A stretch of 64,000 bases of DNA, taken from Montifringilla adamsi (taxonomy: Eukaryota > Chordata > Aves > Passeriformes > Passeridae). The stretch's first letter is position 1. Each line of letters starts with the position of its first letter. The notes below the pieces were generated by a model. It saw only the letters and a program-made list of their open reading frames with translations. It did not search any database and was not told the DNA's origin. Location of the stretch: the NCBI GenBank assembly GCA_017590115.1, contig JAGGNK010013558.1:9661752-9725751 (forward strand), given 5' to 3'. Both the position numbers and the translations under genes were made by a program. Below, piece after piece: positions 61,986 to 64,000 of the stretch.

Positions 61986-64000
61986 GCTTCAATACTGAAG
62001 GCCCTGTGGACATCCACAGTGCTCTTGCTTTCCTGGAAGCCTTAATAAAGATCTGGTTTGAAACTCAGAAATACAACTAACACCACTGAGCATATGATTC
62101 TAGTGTGGTGTGGGAGGCAAAAAGAATGCCAGTGGGAACATGCCTCAGCATTCTAGTTGGGTTTATTCTGGCCTTGAACACCAGGATCCCCTGAAAAACT
62201 TGCATTAATGCATTCTAATTGCAATGGTTGTCAGCATGCTGCTTACTTCAGTGCAGAAAAACCCTGGTGCATAACCAGTTATTGTACTGTTTACTCAAGA
62301 TAGTGTTTGGATTTATAAGCTCACATGTTTTACCTGGTCCCAAGACTTTGGTTCATTAGGAGATGAAGAAACGAATCTAGATATCCTCACTCAGCAACAA
62401 ATGTCTCAGTAGTTCTTCTCTACTCTTCACCTACTCTGTGCCTACCAGAAGCCTCTTTTCTATGGCACATCCACTTGTAAAGTTGGTACAAGCTCACAAA
62501 AGCCTCTTTGTCAGGTTTATTCATCAGTCCAAAGACCAGACTTTCTACTTTACCCTGTTGCCGCTGGAATTATTTGAGGGGAAAACACAGTTCCAGTGCT
62601 ATCTCAGAGTACAGCAGAAAGATTGGCAATCTCTCTTGTCACCAAAAACTTGGTTGCTTGCTTCTCCACAGCAGATACACCAGAAGCCCCTAAGGCAGAA
62701 CCAGTTTGTGAGCAGTTTCTGTTGGAGCTGAGTTCCTCAGCCAGCAGTCAGATTTCTAACGGTTTGCAAAGCCGAAAGATATTTTGCCAATACCTTAACT
62801 AGATGAAATATGGTAGCATGTAGCCTGCAGCAACCCAGATCTGAATCTAGAAATCTGGCCTTTGGAGGACTGGTGGAACCAGAGGAATATTCTGACTCAG
62901 CTGGAGCAACTTCTCAAATCTGAAGGAAACTTTACCCAGTGGGAACTCACAGCAGGTCACAGCTCAGTTTCTCATGAGATTGGCCACATCTGTTCTCTTT
63001 TATGCAAGAGAAACACTTCATTACAGCCCTATGTAACCTTCTGTTGGGCAATACTGGGCACTCCTGGTTTCATCAAAAGATGAATCAGTGGGTTCCATTA
63101 TTGCTTCATACCTCAACAGTAAAGTTTTGGGTGGGTTCTTGGACAAGAATCTTGGCTCTGAGAGACATGTTTGATATGGTAGCCTTGGACACAACTATAC
63201 AATAATTCAAGCACTTCTTACAAAGCACAAAGCACATGTGTTTACTTACATCAATAAATGAAAGCCAACATTTTGCTATTGTATAAAATAGAACACCTCA
63301 ACACTATTATATCTCTTGGAGTTCAGGGGGACCTATACAGACAAACATACCCCTGCAATGTGACTTACGAAAATATCTTAAAATCCAGACCTTTCCATGT
63401 GCTGCAGAATGGCCCTGTGGAAAAACCTCTTCCAGAATTGAAAGCTGACTGAAAGGTCCACCACAGGCCAGTATCCCTGATATTCAGAGAATCATACTGC
63501 ACACATATGGAAGGCAGAACAGAATCTGGCACTTAGTAACATTTAAATTGCTCTTTTTAAAGGCCATGTTGATATCTTTTTTAAATGTTTCTTATGAATT
63601 TAGCAGTTTATTTCTTGGCTCTATCACAATCCAGTTTACTCTCCAGTGTAAATTTGAAGTCTGAATGCAACAGCATTCTATTACTAATCAGTCACTCACT
63701 ACAGAGAAAAGTTCTTGGTGCTGAAACAGTTTTGTTTGTTCCCATTCTTACCCTAATGTAATATTGCTGCTATATGTTGTGCTCCAGAAAGCACCAGAGA
63801 CTGTGGCTTCGCAGCTCTCTCTTTCCGCTAAATGTCTCACACAGATGACACACCCTAGCAGTGCTGGGCCTGAGCTTGGGAACATCTGCCTGTTCCAAAC
63901 CCCAGAGTTCCCACATAACTACATAATTCGCTGCTATCGAGTTACTGGGCTAGCCACAAATTGACTAATGCAATAGTCATCAAGGATCAGGAGGTTGGAG

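Larger units (their letters stand above)
53251..64000. other. Intergenic region downstream of DUT
   Basis: This 10.7-kb region has no recognised gene and no FBN1 exon on either strand. Open frames up to 135 codons (for example 58505-58912 and 60091-60423) show no domain or splice support. It contains a possible extra 3' exon at 53810-53854, a 27-bp tandem duplication (55076-55129) and a CR1-like tail (about 61790-61985). The last bases (ggatcaggaggttggag) could begin another CR1 3' end cut by the window edge. Confidence 0.6.

Noticed and set aside
62438..62802. Overlapping open frames that suggested an old retroviral or LINE coding fragment
   Set aside because: No reverse transcriptase, integrase or other motif could be found in any frame.
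53251..64000. Search for FBN1 exons expected downstream by synteny
   Set aside because: No cysteine-rich EGF-like or TB-domain coding pattern was seen on either strand; in human the gap between the genes is also tens of kilobases.

Overview
The window is vertebrate nuclear DNA, almost certainly from a bird and probably from a songbird. The evidence is spliced genes with GT-AG introns, fragments whose 3' ends look like avian CR1 LINEs, and an LTR-like block that opens like passerine endogenous-retrovirus LTRs. Gene order and strand match the conserved vertebrate block SLC12A1 - DUT, which in human lies next to FBN1. No bacterial, plasmid or phage feature is present.

Positions 1-41.3 kb carry SLC12A1 (the kidney Na-K-2Cl cotransporter NKCC2) on the + strand. 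I could place 26 coding exons (1113-40353), all with canonical splice sites and compatible phases. They encode about 960 residues up to the stop. Only the N-terminal coding exon, about 139 residues by comparison with the 1099-residue human protein, is missing upstream. The segment after exon 3 has two mutually exclusive 96-bp versions of exon 4 (5994-6089 and 6725-6820), where mammals have three. The introns hold a CR1 fragment (about 4890-5136), an LTR-like element (about 13793-14399), a GC/CpG-rich block with a 41-bp tandem duplication (about 28540-28760) and a perfect 21-bp inverted repeat (38947-38994).

Positions 41.3-46.3 kb are intergenic, with a 40-bp minisatellite at 42939-43050. From about 46.34 to 47.48 kb there is a CpG island, followed by DUT (dUTP pyrophosphatase) on the + strand through 52958, with a poly(A) signal near 53223. 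Two alternative first exons can be read. A short arginine-rich leader exon (46725-46800) splices in frame onto the exon holding the nuclear start (ATG at 47187), which recreates the mitochondrial/nuclear isoform pair known in human. All five dUTPase motifs are intact (166-residue nuclear form).

Positions 53.25-64 kb are gene-poor intergenic sequence towards the expected FBN1 side. They contain CR1-like remnants and a small tandem duplication. I found no FBN1 exon.

The two genes are neighbours but functionally unrelated: renal salt reabsorption versus nucleotide-pool sanitation. I found no clearly undescribed system. The points most worth checking are the two-cassette exon 4, the in-frame DUT leader exon, the intronic CpG block, an antisense open frame in DUT intron 1, and a possible extra 3' exon after DUT.
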